The position numbers and the translations under genes are program-made. Below, piece by piece: positions 16,131-24,891 of a DNA stretch of 50,926 bases. The DNA comes from UMGS1958 sp045542415. GTDB taxonomy: Bacteria; Bacillota; Clostridia; UBA1381. The stretch spans positions 1 to 50,926 of the forward strand of contig JAZQKZ010000053.1 in the NCBI GenBank assembly GCA_045542415.1, given 5' to 3'. The notes under the pieces are model-generated. The model did no database searches. It had not been told where the DNA came from and saw nothing but the letters and a program-made list of their open reading frames with translations. How positions within the stretch are numbered: the first letter of the stretch is position 1; the number at the start of each line of letters is the position of its first letter.

Positions 16131-17756
16131 TTAATACATTCCACCCATTGACGGGTCCATTGCCGGTGCAGCCGGCATCGGCTCCGGCTTATCTGCAACA
16201 AGACTCTCTGTTGTGAGAACCATTGCCGCAACAGAAGCCGCATTCTGTAATGCACTTCTTGTTACCTTAACCGGGTCAACAATTCCCATTTCAATCATGT
16301 TGCCATATACGCCTGTGAGTGCATTATAACCCTCACCTGCTGCAATCGTCTTAACCTTTTCAACTATTACCGCACCCTCTAAGCCTGCATTCTTTGCAAT
16401 CTGCCATGCCGGCTCCTCAAGCGCCTTTAATACGATAGAAACACCTGTCTTTTCGTCACCCTCTGTCTCGTCAAGAAGCTTTGCAACTGTCGGGATAACG
16501 TCAATATAGCTTGTGCCGCCACCTGCAATTATGCCCTCTTCAACAGCTGCCTTTGTAGCTGCAAGAGCATCCTCGATACGGAGCTTCATTTCTTTCATTT
16601 CTGTCTCTGTTGCCGCACCAACCTTGATTACAGCAACTCCGCCTGCAAGCTTTGCAAGTCTTTCCTGAAGCTTTTCACGGTCGAAATCCGATGTTGATGT
16701 CTCGATTGACTTTCTGATTACATTTACTCTGTCAGCAATTGCTTCCTTTGAGCCTGCACCATCAACAATAACAGTTACTTCTTTCTGAATCTTAACCTGT
16801 CTTGCACGACCTAACTGATTAATTGTTGTATCCTTTAAGTCAAGACCTAACTCCTCGCTTATAACCTGACCACCTGTAAGGATTGCAATATCCTGTAACA
16901 TCTCCTTACGTCTGTCACCGAAGCCCGGAGCCTTAACCGGTACACATGTAAATGTTCCTCTGAGCTTGTTAACGATAAGTGTTGATAAAGCCTCACCCTC
17001 AACATCCTCGGCAATAATAACCATTTTCTTGCCTGCCTGAACAACCTGCTCTAAAAGCGGAAGAATTTCCTGAATATTTGAAATCTTTTTGTCTGTGATA
17101 AGAATAAGTGCATCGTCTAAAACAGCCTCCATCTTATCTGTATCTGTTACCATGTACGGTGTGATATAGCCTCTGTCAAACTGCATACCCTCAACGATTT
17201 CGCTGTATGTCTCAGCAGTCTTTGACTCCTCAACCGTAATTACACCGTCTGCTGTAACCTTTTCCATTGCTTCTGCGATAAGCTCACCGATTTCATCGTT
17301 TGCAGCCGATACTGCCGCAACTCTTGCGATATCCTCCTTGCCCTTTACTGCCTGTGCAGTTGCAACAAGCTTTTCAACTGCCACGTCAACAGCTTTCTGG
17401 ATACCCTTTCTTACAACCATCGGGTTTGCACCTGCCGCAACATTCTTCAAGCCCTCTCTTACAAGTGCCTGAGCGAGAAGTGTAGCTGTTGTTGTACCGT
17501 CTCCTGCAACATCGTTTGTCTTTGTTGCTACCTCCTTAACAAGCTGTGCACCCATATTCTCGAAAGCATTTTCAAGCTCAATTTCCTTTGCAATTGTAAC
17601 ACCGTCGTTTGTAATAAGCGGTGCTCCGAACTTCTTGCCTAAAACAACATTTCTGCCCTTAGGTCCCAATGTGATTTTTACAGTATCCGCAAGCTGATTG
17701 ATACCGCTCTCAAGAGCATGTCTTGCGTCCTGTCCGTATAAAATTTCCTTTGCCAT
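16131..17756 (-). CDS. groL: Chaperonin GroEL
   Basis: 60-kDa chaperonin that folds proteins inside a double-ring cavity with ATP and GroES. The 541-aa product is complete: LGPKGRNVVL, NDGVTIAKEIEL, AGDGTTTATLLAQ (ATP site around residues 86-98), the apical domain, and the GGM-type tail (DPSMGGMY). ATG follows GAGGAG. It is 43 bases downstream of groES in the standard groESL operon and ends at a strong terminator. Confidence 0.98.
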   Translation of the reverse strand: MAKEILYGQDARHALESGINQLADTVKITLGPKGRNVVLGKKFGAPLITNDGVTIAKEIELENAFENMGAQLVKEVATKTNDVAGDGTTTATLLAQALVREGLKNVAAGANPMVVRKGIQKAVDVAVEKLVATAQAVKGKEDIARVAAVSAANDEIGELIAEAMEKVTADGVITVEESKTAETYSEIVEGMQFDRGYITPYMVTDTDKMEAVLDDALILITDKKISNIQEILPLLEQVVQAGKKMVIIAEDVEGEALSTLIVNKLRGTFTCVPVKAPGFGDRRKEMLQDIAILTGGQVISEELGLDLKDTTINQLGRARQVKIQKEVTVIVDGAGSKEAIADRVNVIRKSIETSTSDFDREKLQERLAKLAGGVAVIKVGAATETEMKEMKLRIEDALAATKAAVEEGIIAGGGTSYIDVIPTVAKLLDETEGDEKTGVSIVLKALEEPAWQIAKNAGLEGAVIVEKVKTIAAGEGYNALTGVYGNMIEMGIVDPVKVTRSALQNAASVAAMVLTTESLVADKPEPMPAAPAMDPSMGGMY

Positions 17757-17799
17757 GTTCTGTCTCCTCTATCTTTCTATCAATAAATACTCAGCTGTT

Positions 17800-18084
17800 T
17801 TATTCTACTTTAGCCAATATATCGCTCTGTCTTAATATTGTATATTCCTGTCCCTCAAGCTTTACTTCTGTACCGGCATACTTTGAAATAAGTACCTTAT
17901 CGCCAACAGCGACCTCCATAACGATTTCCTTGCCATCTACAACGCCACCCGGTCCTACTGCAACTATCTGTGCAACCTGCGGCTTCTCCTGTGCCTTTGA
18001 TGTAAGAATAATACCACTCTTTGTTGTTTCCTCTGCCTCAAGCATCTTTATTACTACTCTGTCTGCTAACGGCTTAATGTTCAT
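17800..18084 (-). CDS. groS: Co-chaperonin GroES
   Basis: 94-aa lid of the GroEL cage. Begins MNIKPLADRVVIKMLEAEE, carries the mobile loop (TTKSGIILTSKAQEK, about 21-35) that docks on GroEL, and the VGPGGVVDG and GDKVLISKYAGTEVK strands. ATG follows GAGGAGG. First gene of groESL. The promoter is a perfect consensus, and the usual HrcA operator (CIRCE) is absent; an AT-rich 8-bp inverted repeat occupies the equivalent position (18106-18125). Confidence 0.97.
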   Translation of the reverse strand: MNIKPLADRVVIKMLEAEETTKSGIILTSKAQEKPQVAQIVAVGPGGVVDGKEIVMEVAVGDKVLISKYAGTEVKLEGQEYTILRQSDILAKVE

Positions 18085-18105
18085 AATATATTACCTCCTC
18101 GAACA

Positions 18106-18125
18106 ATAATATAAATCTATATTAT
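18106..18125. promoter_or_regulatory. Perfect 8-bp inverted repeat in the groESL leader, candidate operator
   Basis: ATAATATA, 4-base spacer, TATATTAT, beginning just downstream of the -10 box and ending before the ribosome binding site. Position is right for a repressor site, but AT-richness makes chance possible. No TTAGCACTC...GAGTGCTAA (CIRCE) is present. Confidence 0.4.
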
Positions 18126-18128
18126 ATA

Positions 18129-18157
18129 ATTATAGCCTTTTTCTGCCGGATTGTCAA
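18129..18157 (-). promoter_or_regulatory. Consensus sigma-A promoter of groESL
   Basis: Minus strand TTGACA, exactly 17 bases, TATAAT: a perfect match to the vegetative consensus. Confidence 0.85.
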
Positions 18158-18218
18158 TGTACAAACCCCAAAAAAATCACCTTTATTATCCATATGTTTT
18201 TGGCAATTAGGAATCTCT

Positions 18219-18620
18219 TTATGAAACAAAATCCTCAAAACACGCCTGTGCCGCCTCAAAGCTTTCAAATATAAGACCGTCACCCAACTCATTTCTGTCG
18301 TCATGTGGAAACAGCCCTGCACTGATTTCCTCGCTTGCAAGCTCAACTCTTTCATCACTGCCTCTCAGCCTGTACAGACAAAGTCTGTTGTCCTCTGTAC
18401 ACACCTCATACCACACCTCCGCCACAACCTCGGTGTCAGTATTAATAACAGCCTCATCAAGCACCGCTACAGCTTCTTCCGGCACCGCAAGCCGACCTAT
18501 TCCGTAACCCATTGAAAAGAATACAGCCGCCAATACTATATATACGGCACAAATCGCCGCTCTATTACCGGCGACTTTTTCCAATATAGTCATTTTTTCT
18601 TTTCTTTCTCCGTTCTCCAT
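18219..18620 (-). CDS. Single-pass membrane protein of unknown function (possibly BofC-C-terminal-like)
   Basis: 133 aa with ATG 18620 chosen for the AAAGGAT site 8 bases upstream (longer in-frame starts lack one). A short basic N-terminus is followed by one membrane segment (AAICAVYIVLAAVFFSMGYGIG). The outer domain has the pattern WYEVCTEDNRLCLYRLRG ... LASEEISAGLFPHDDRNELGDGLIFESFEAAQACFEDFVS. This 'L-x-G-I/L-x-F-x-S-x-E-A ... EDF-S' ending resembles the C-terminal domain of BofC-type sporulation checkpoint proteins and many uncharacterised Clostridia membrane proteins. The resemblance is from memory and not conclusive. Divergent from the PBP gene. Confidence 0.7.
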   Translation of the reverse strand: MENGERKEKMTILEKVAGNRAAICAVYIVLAAVFFSMGYGIGRLAVPEEAVAVLDEAVINTDTEVVAEVWYEVCTEDNRLCLYRLRGSDERVELASEEISAGLFPHDDRNELGDGLIFESFEAAQACFEDFVS

Positions 18621-18704
18621 ATCCAAAAATCCTTTCATTAATATAGTTTTATCATATTTTTGCCTGAATTTATGGCATTTAATACCTTGTTTTAAAAATT
18701 TTTG

Positions 18705-18733
18705 TTGCAAATTTTTATTGAATGCGGTATAAT
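18705..18733 (+). promoter_or_regulatory. Promoter of the class A PBP gene
   Basis: TTGCAA, 17-base spacer, TATAAT; about 80 bases upstream of the TTG start. Confidence 0.7.
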
Positions 18734-18816
18734 AGAATTGGTGATTAAGAAATTCTTTGAATTTCTGAAACCGTTATAACAGATAATAATGTAATTCCGA
18801 AAAGGAGGTAATCCAT

Positions 18817-21516
18817 TTGTCAGACGAATTCAGAAGCAGACGGAGACGCACACAAAAAAGTTCTGCATCCGATTTTGATTGGGATGAGTTTGAGCGTTCA
18901 TTAAAAACAGGCAAAAACCAACGCTCACGCTATAATAATGATGATGAAATAGAAGAAGCTCCGCAACCTGCCGAACCGTCACGCCGACGCGTTCAGCAGA
19001 CAACGAACGAAAAACGCCGCAGGCGTGCAAAGAAAGAGGACAAGAGACGCAGCAAAAAGAAGAATAAAAAGCTTCGCAGGCGCATACGTCTCGGCATTCT
19101 TGTGGCATGTCTTGTCGCTCTGGTAATCGGTACGGGTGTTACAATAGGCATGTACGCCGCCGTTTCGCGTGAAATCGGGGCAATGAACATACAGAACCTC
19201 GCCTTAAACACCTCTTCATTTATATATTATACCGACGAAGACGGCGATGTGCATGAGTTGCAGAGATTACAGGCTGATACAAATAGAATATGGGTTGACT
19301 CGGATAAGATTTCTCAGTTCGCCAAGGATGCCATTGTAGCAATCGAGGACGAGAGATTTTATTCACACAACGGCGTTGACCTCAAGCGAACAGCCGGTGC
19401 GACAGTTAAATTCGTTCTTGCTAAGCTGGGAATCGGCGAAGCAAGCTACGGCGGCTCTACCATCACTCAGCAGGTAATCAAGAATATTACAAATGAGATG
19501 GACAGAACATCGGGCAGAAAGATAAAGGAAATCCTTCGCGCAATAGCTCTTGAAAAGGAGCTTACCAAGGATGAAATTCTTACTCTTTATCTCAACATAG
19601 TATATTTTGCAAACAACTGTAACGGTATTGAAGCAGCATCAAACATATACTTCAACAAGCATGCCGACGAGCTTAATCTTCAGGAGGCGGCATCAATTGC
19701 AGGTATAACGCAGTTCCCGTCACAGTATGACCCGTTTGCCAACCCTGAAAATAACATTGAAAAGAGAAATGTCGTTCTCGGCAAAATGCTTGAGCTTGGC
19801 ATGATTGATCAGGAGCAGCACGACAAGGCTGTAAAGAGCAAGCTTGCAACAGATAAGTCATATAAGCGTGCGCAAAATCAGGTTACATCATACTTCTCCG
19901 ATCAGGTAGTAAATGACGTCATCCGCGACCTTATGGAGCAAAAGGGCTATTCAGAGGATTTTGCAACACAGCAGGTATATAACGGCGGCATGAAGATTTA
20001 TGCTACCGTTGACATCGACATTCAGGAGACTATGGAAGACATTTTTGAGGATACCTCAAACTTCCCGTCAACAGGCAAGGGCGGTCAGTCAGCTATGGTT
20101 GTCACAGACCCCTACACCGGTGCTGTTAAGGGTATTATCGGCGGACTCGGAAAAAAAGAAGATATCCGAGGCTGGAACAGAGCAACACAAATGAAGCGTC
20201 AACCCGGTTCATCATTGAAGCCGCTTGCTGTATATGCTCCGGCAATAGACAAAAACGAAATCACAGAAGCTACAGTAATCAAGGACGAAAAAATCACAAT
20301 CGGCTCGGATAAATGGCAACCAAGGAATTCATATAATGATTTCTACGGTGAAATGACAGTAAGAGAAGCGGTTGCACGTTCTTCAAACATTCCTGCCGTA
20401 AAGGTTCTTGATGAGTTAGGTCTGGGAACCTCATACGGATATTTACAGAATAAGTTCCACTTATCTTCATTATCGGATAAGGACAAAAACTATTCATCGC
20501 TCGCACTCGGCGGACTTACGCAAGGTGTATCACCGCTTGAAATGGCAGCGGCATACGGTACTTTCCCCAACGGCGGAAAATATATCAAGCCATATACTTA
20601 TACACAGGTTGTTGATTCAGCAGGTATAACCATTCTTCAGAACGGTCCGGACACTTCACAGGCACTCAGTCCCGCAGCGGCGTATATAACAGCCGATTTA
20701 CTTTCAGCTGTTGTAAACAGCAGTGTCGGTACAGGACGCAGTGCAAGGCTTGATGATATGCCGGCTTACGGCAAAACAGGTACTACAGACGATAACTTTG
20801 ATAAGTGGTTTGTAGGCTTCACTCCTTATTATGTTGGTGCAGTATGGTACGGCTTTGACACTCCGATGTCGATATCGGAAGCAGGCGTAAGCGGCAATCC
20901 GTGTATTTCAGCCTGGAAAAAGGTTATGAACGAAATTCATGCCACACTTCCCGAAAAGGAATTGGATGAACCTGCAAATATTGTTGAAACAAAGATTTGT
21001 ATGGACACAGGTAAGCTTGCAGGCGGTGGCTGTGATGCGGTAAAAGCATACTTCATAGAGGGTACTCAGCCCAAGAACAAATGTAATGACAAGGTTGAGA
21101 AATCAGAGCTGGACGCTACTCCGTCCCCCTCAACAACCCCCGAACCGTCAAGCGGAACAAAGGCAACCTCCGCACCGGACAGCGATGACGAGGATTCGGA
21201 TACTTCATCCGACTCCAACAGTTCGTCAAGTTCCGGTAATTCATCGAATACCGGCAATTCGTCAAGCTCCGGCAGCTCGTCAAGCTCCGACAGCTCGTCA
21301 AACTCAGGCAACTCGTCAAGCTCAGGCAGCTCATCAAGCTCAGGCAGCTCATCAAGCTCAAGTAGCTCATCAAGCTCCGGCAGTTCGTCAAGCTCAAGTA
21401 GTTCATCAAGCTCCGGCAGCTCGTCAAGCTCAGGCAGCTCATCAGGCTCCGGTAGTTCGTCAGGCTCCGGTTCTGCAACAGGCGGTGCCGCAACAGGAAA
21501 TTTAGATGATATGTAA
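18817..21516 (+). CDS. Class A penicillin-binding protein with Ser/Gly-rich tail
   Basis: Bifunctional peptidoglycan synthase. TTG start, supported by AAAGGAGG 8 bases upstream. Order: strongly basic cytoplasmic N-terminus (1-90), membrane anchor (about 91-115), glycosyltransferase family 51 domain (IEDERFYSHNGVD with the catalytic Glu, then GGSTITQQVIKN), then transpeptidase domain with S465-S-L-K468 (nucleophile), SSN (522-524) and KTG (653-655). From about residue 785 the protein becomes Asp/Ser-rich and ends with about 75 residues of almost pure Ser/Gly/Asn repeats, then ATGGAATGNLDDM. Such tails are extracellular, but this one is long for a PBP1A. Single-gene unit with promoter and strong terminator. 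Confidence 0.96.
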   Translation: MSDEFRSRRRRTQKSSASDFDWDEFERSLKTGKNQRSRYNNDDEIEEAPQPAEPSRRRVQQTTNEKRRRRAKKEDKRRSKKKNKKLRRRIRLGILVACLVALVIGTGVTIGMYAAVSREIGAMNIQNLALNTSSFIYYTDEDGDVHELQRLQADTNRIWVDSDKISQFAKDAIVAIEDERFYSHNGVDLKRTAGATVKFVLAKLGIGEASYGGSTITQQVIKNITNEMDRTSGRKIKEILRAIALEKELTKDEILTLYLNIVYFANNCNGIEAASNIYFNKHADELNLQEAASIAGITQFPSQYDPFANPENNIEKRNVVLGKMLELGMIDQEQHDKAVKSKLATDKSYKRAQNQVTSYFSDQVVNDVIRDLMEQKGYSEDFATQQVYNGGMKIYATVDIDIQETMEDIFEDTSNFPSTGKGGQSAMVVTDPYTGAVKGIIGGLGKKEDIRGWNRATQMKRQPGSSLKPLAVYAPAIDKNEITEATVIKDEKITIGSDKWQPRNSYNDFYGEMTVREAVARSSNIPAVKVLDELGLGTSYGYLQNKFHLSSLSDKDKNYSSLALGGLTQGVSPLEMAAAYGTFPNGGKYIKPYTYTQVVDSAGITILQNGPDTSQALSPAAAYITADLLSAVVNSSVGTGRSARLDDMPAYGKTGTTDDNFDKWFVGFTPYYVGAVWYGFDTPMSISEAGVSGNPCISAWKKVMNEIHATLPEKELDEPANIVETKICMDTGKLAGGGCDAVKAYFIEGTQPKNKCNDKVEKSELDATPSPSTTPEPSSGTKATSAPDSDDEDSDTSSDSNSSSSSGNSSNTGNSSSSGSSSSSDSSSNSGNSSSSGSSSSSGSSSSSSSSSSSGSSSSSSSSSSSGSSSSSGSSSGSGSSSGSGSATGGAATGNLDDM
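21215..21475 (+). repeat. Low-complexity coding repeat (Ser/Gly tail)
   Basis: Imperfect tandem units of about 12-18 bases (TCGTCAAGCTCAGGCAGC and variants) within the PBP gene. Codons alternate (TCG/TCA/AGC/AGT), so the repeat is partly diversified rather than freshly expanded. Confidence 0.85.
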
Positions 21517-21521
21517 CAGTA

Positions 21522-21556
21522 AACAGCTCTTCCCTCAAACGGAAGAGCTGTTTTTT
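21522..21556 (+). terminator. Rho-independent terminator of the PBP gene
   Basis: AACAGCTCTTCC / GGAAGAGCTGTT perfect 12-bp stem, 7-base loop, T6 tail. Confidence 0.9.
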
Positions 21557-21588
21557 ATAACAAAAAAACGGGCGGGAACCCCCATCCG

Positions 21589-22236
21589 TTACTGTGTCAG
21601 AATTTTCAGCATTTCTTCAATATCATCTGCAATAAAATCTGCACCTGCCGCTTCAAGCTCTCCCGTTTCAGCATAACCGAAACGCACTCCGCATGATACA
21701 ATACCACACTTCTTCGCACCGATTATATCATGCTTTCTGTCGCCCACCATAATTGTCCTGTCACGGTCTGCTCCGACTGTTTCTATTGCATATTCTATAA
21801 CCTCATTTTTATCGTTTCTTGTACCGTCAAGCTCCGAGCCGCATATTGCCTTAAAATACGGACGCAAGCGGTACTTTGCCATAATCCTGTCGGCAAAAAC
21901 TTTAGGTTTTGATGTCGCAAGAACCAATATATGTCCGTTGTCGCACAGCTTCTGCATTGCCTCCTCAACGCCGTCATAAACACGGTTTTCAAAAAGCCCT
22001 ACTGCAGCAAAGCGTTCACGGTATTTTTCTGTTGCTTCAAGAGCCTTTTCTTCATCAAAGCCATAATAATTAGCAAATGACCATACAAGCGGCGGACCGA
22101 TAAAGTTCATAAGCCGTCTTTCATCCTCTTCATGAATCCCGTAATGCTCAAGTGCATATTTCACACAATTTGTAATTCCCTCTTTCGGGTCTGTCAATGT
22201 GCCGTCAAGGTCGAAAAAGATATATTTATATTTCAT
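21589..22236 (-). CDS. HAD-superfamily phosphatase (phosphoglycolate phosphatase/PpaX-like)
   Basis: 215 aa, ATG 22236 with GGAGG 7 bases upstream; earlier in-frame starts run into the rpsT terminator. HAD motif I FFDLDGTLTD (nucleophile D9, acid D11), motif II VLATSKP, and motif IV VGDRKHDIIGAKKCG are all present, with a helical cap (about 15-90) of the subfamily-I type. Likely a cytoplasmic small-molecule phosphatase; the substrate cannot be read from sequence. Phosphoglycolate or pyrophosphate are the usual suggestions for this clade. It lies 61 bases downstream of rpsT, after a terminator. Confidence 0.85.
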   Translation of the reverse strand: MKYKYIFFDLDGTLTDPKEGITNCVKYALEHYGIHEEDERRLMNFIGPPLVWSFANYYGFDEEKALEATEKYRERFAAVGLFENRVYDGVEEAMQKLCDNGHILVLATSKPKVFADRIMAKYRLRPYFKAICGSELDGTRNDKNEVIEYAIETVGADRDRTIMVGDRKHDIIGAKKCGIVSCGVRFGYAETGELEAAGADFIADDIEEMLKILTQ

Positions 22237-22257
22237 AAAAAATCCTCCATACGAAAA

Positions 22258-22283
22258 CAAGGGATTTCTTTCGAAATCCCTTG
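22258..22283 (-). terminator. Terminator of rpsT
   Basis: CAAGGGATTTC GAAA GAAATCCCTTG followed by TTTTCG on the minus strand. Confidence 0.8.
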
Positions 22284-22297
22284 AAATTGCCAATCAA

Positions 22298-22561
22298 TTA
22301 TGCAAGCTTTGCGAGCTTGATAGCTAACTGTGACTTCTTTCTTGCAGCAGCATTCTTATGAATGATACCACGAGCAACACCCTGGTCTAACTTCTTTGAA
22401 GCCTCGTTGAATAAAACCTTAGCCTCGTCCTTGTCGCCCTTTACTGCAGCAGCCTCAAACTTCTTGATAGCTGTCTTTAAAGCTGTCTTGTGAGCAAGGT
22501 TAATCTTTGTCTTCTTCTCGATTACCTTAACTCTCTTCTTTGCTGACTTGATATTCGGCAT
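22298..22561 (-). CDS. rpsT: 30S ribosomal protein S20
   Basis: 87-aa 16S rRNA-binding protein of the small subunit body. Starts MPNIKSAKKRVKVIEK, the family signature, and ends with the SQLAIKLAKLA helix. ATG 22561 follows GGAGG; a start six codons earlier (MWRCIT) is not family-like. Preceded by a good promoter and followed by a terminator: a monocistronic unit, as often seen for rpsT. Confidence 0.97.
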   Translation of the reverse strand: MPNIKSAKKRVKVIEKKTKINLAHKTALKTAIKKFEAAAVKGDKDEAKVLFNEASKKLDQGVARGIIHKNAAARKKSQLAIKLAKLA

Positions 22562-22601
22562 CGTTATACACCTCCACAAATTTTAATCATAATACCTTAT
22601 C

Positions 22602-22630
22602 ATTATACAGTATTATTTTTAATTTTGCAA
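22602..22630 (-). promoter_or_regulatory. Promoter of rpsT
   Basis: Minus strand TTGCAA, 17-base spacer, TATAAT. Its -35 surroundings (CTTGCAA.ATTAAAA) resemble the rpmE promoter. Confidence 0.75.
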
Positions 22631-22710
22631 GTGTTTTTTGTCTTTTTTTTTAATTTTATTGATTATTAACAAAAACGACGCTAAATTCTGCCTGTTATGC
22701 AACGTTTTTT

Positions 22711-23454
22711 TCAGATATCCTTAACTGCCTTGAAGTAATCAAGCGACTTAAATCCTCTGTCACTTTGCTTCAGAAGATATTCCTCACTTATTTTACCAAG
22801 CTCATTAATAAGAATTTCATTAGCATTAAATGACAGCATTTTCCTATCTTCACACCCCGTCAGATATGCAAGTGCCTTATATACAGCACCGCTTATACGC
22901 CTGCTTGAAGCACTTCTGCACCCGGCACATACCACACCACCACGCTCCGGATCAAAGGAATATATTTCCGTATTGCCGCAGTTTGCACAGGCGGCAAGCA
23001 CCGGAGTAAGTCCCTCTGCACACATAAGCTTTATTTCAAATACTGCCTTGACCTTCATCAAATCATCATCACGGTATGCAAGTGCATATATACAGTTGAG
23101 TAATATATTAAACAACCGTTCATCAGGGTTGTTTTCTCCCAAAAACGTTATTACCGTTTCTGCCATATAATTACACAGTGCAAGCTTCGGCACACTTTCC
23201 GATATCGGCAGAAAAGCGTCAATAATGTTCACACTGTTAACACTACCTGCACCGCCCTTGCCGCCGAACAAATCATAATCGCCGTAGCATAAAAACTGCC
23301 CCGATGCGGCTTTGGCATTATTCTTCCCTCTCTTAACGCCGTAGATAACTGCTTTTATTATTCCGTTGTCACGGGTAAATATCGTCAGCATGCAGTTATT
23401 TTCTCCGTAATCGCTGCGGCGAAGCACTATTCCTCTCTGAGAAAAATCCGACAT
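22711..23454 (-). CDS. recO: DNA repair protein RecO
   Basis: Helps load RecA on SSB-coated single-stranded DNA together with RecF/RecR; cytoplasmic. 247 aa: N-terminal OB fold (RGIVLRRSDYGENNCMLTIFTRDNG), helical middle, and a zinc site CANCG ... CAGC (about 158-180) typical of Firmicutes RecO. No clear Shine-Dalgarno; the ATG comes 3 bases after the era stop codon, so translation is probably coupled to era. Last gene of the ylbJ-to-recO operon. Confidence 0.93.
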   Translation of the reverse strand: MSDFSQRGIVLRRSDYGENNCMLTIFTRDNGIIKAVIYGVKRGKNNAKAASGQFLCYGDYDLFGGKGGAGSVNSVNIIDAFLPISESVPKLALCNYMAETVITFLGENNPDERLFNILLNCIYALAYRDDDLMKVKAVFEIKLMCAEGLTPVLAACANCGNTEIYSFDPERGGVVCAGCRSASSRRISGAVYKALAYLTGCEDRKMLSFNANEILINELGKISEEYLLKQSDRGFKSLDYFKAVKDI

Positions 23455-23457
23455 AGC

Positions 23458-24351
23458 TTATTCGTTATTGTAGCCGAAGTTCTTTATAAGGAAATCACTG
23501 TTTCGCCAGTCACTCTTAACCTTTACCCAAAGCTCAAGATATACCTGCTTATCAAGCATCTTTTCAATGTCACCTCTTGCCAGTGAGCCTATTTTCTTCA
23601 GCATCTCGCCATTCTTACCGATAATTATTCCCTTATGCGAGCCCTTTTCACAGAAAATCGTTGCATAGATATTAGTTATCTTTGCCTTTTCCTGCATTTT
23701 TGTTATTTCAATTGCAATACCGTGCGGAATTTCCTTATCCAGCAACCACAGCATTTTCTCGCGGATAATCTCCGCCGCAATCTGCTTTTCCGGCTGATCT
23801 GTCACCATATCCTCATCATAGAACTGCGGTCCCTCCTCGATATGCTCAAGTATGTCATTCAAAAGCAAATCCACGCCGTCACCTGTTTTTGCACTTATCG
23901 GCACAATCGACTCAAAATCGTGCATTGATGAATAATCCGCAATCATCGGAAGCAGATTTTCCTTTGCAACCATATCCACCTTGTTCAATACAAGTATGCA
24001 CGGAAGCCCGCATTTATCGACATTCTGTGCAATCTCACGCTCAATACTCTGTATCGGACGTGTAGCATCCACTACAAATAACAGCACATCAACATCACGC
24101 ATCGTTTCATTTGCGGCATTTACCATAAACTCGCCAAGCTTGTTGTGCGGCTTATGTATTCCGGGGGTATCGGTAAATATAATCTGCTCGGTATCTGTTG
24201 TATAGATAGCTAAAATCTTATTTCTTGTAGTCTGAGGCTTTTCTGAAATTATCGCAATTTTCTGCCCTGCTATCTGATTCAATAAGGTTGACTTTCCTAC
24301 ATTAGGCATACCTATAATTGCGGCAAAGCCTGATTTAAATTTCTTTTCCAT
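23458..24351 (-). CDS. era: Ribosome-assembly GTPase Era
   Basis: Essential GTPase that binds the 3' end of 16S rRNA during 30S maturation. 297 aa, full length. G1 GMPNVGKS (14-21), switch region TTRNKI, G3 DTPG (61-64), G4 NKVD (123-126), then a C-terminal KH domain with GIIIGKNGEMLKKIGS. ATG follows GGAG. Next to ybeY, another rRNA-maturation gene, as in most bacteria. Confidence 0.97.
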   Translation of the reverse strand: MEKKFKSGFAAIIGMPNVGKSTLLNQIAGQKIAIISEKPQTTRNKILAIYTTDTEQIIFTDTPGIHKPHNKLGEFMVNAANETMRDVDVLLFVVDATRPIQSIEREIAQNVDKCGLPCILVLNKVDMVAKENLLPMIADYSSMHDFESIVPISAKTGDGVDLLLNDILEHIEEGPQFYDEDMVTDQPEKQIAAEIIREKMLWLLDKEIPHGIAIEITKMQEKAKITNIYATIFCEKGSHKGIIIGKNGEMLKKIGSLARGDIEKMLDKQVYLELWVKVKSDWRNSDFLIKNFGYNNE

Positions 24352-24365
24352 CTTATTCTCCGTTC

Positions 24366-24860
24366 TTATATTTCTCTGGTAATTCCCAAATCCGTTAATA
24401 TTTTTTCTTGCTTTGCGAACATTATTCTTTCGCCCTCCGGGTCATCCACATGATCATAGCCCAGAAGATGAAGCATCGAATGTGCCACTAAAAATGCAAT
24501 CTCACGCCTGAAGCTGTGTCCGTACTCCTCCGACTGCTCTCTTGCACGCTCCATTGAGATAACAATATCACCCAATATGACAAATTCTCCGTCCATTTCA
24601 TAGTCCGCATCCAGACAGTCGCCGTTCTCGTCAAATTCAAGCATCGGGAATGACAAAACATCCGTTGCACGGTCAATTCCTCGCTGCTCGTTATTTATTT
24701 CTCTTATAGCTTCATTATCCACAAGGGTAAGGCTTATCTGTGCTTCAAAATCACATTCCTCGCTTTCAAGTGCCTTTTCGCATACGCTCATAACAAGCAC
24801 TTCCAGCTCATTTGTCCATTCTTCCTTGTCCTGTTCATTTTCAATTATTAAGTCTATCAT
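24366..24860 (-). CDS. ybeY: Endoribonuclease YbeY (rRNA maturation)
   Basis: Zinc-dependent endoribonuclease in 16S rRNA 3'-end processing and ribosome quality control. 164 aa. The metal motif H127-x3-H131-x5-H137 (HSMLHLLGYDH) is intact, as is the upstream RGIDRATDVLSFPM motif. ATG follows GAGG. It sits between phoH and era in the conserved order, 31 bases after phoH. Confidence 0.96.
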   Translation of the reverse strand: MIDLIIENEQDKEEWTNELEVLVMSVCEKALESEECDFEAQISLTLVDNEAIREINNEQRGIDRATDVLSFPMLEFDENGDCLDADYEMDGEFVILGDIVISMERAREQSEEYGHSFRREIAFLVAHSMLHLLGYDHVDDPEGERIMFAKQEKILTDLGITREI

Positions 24861-24891
24861 TTATCTTAATCCTCATACAGAAAAAAAGCAA

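Noticed and set aside
18085..18200. CIRCE operator upstream of groES
   Set aside because: No TTAGCACTC or GAGTGCTAA on either strand.
21086..21538. Open frames in the other phases of the PBP tail
   Set aside because: Products of the low-complexity repeat read out of frame (Gln/Ala/His or Leu/Ser-rich), not genes.
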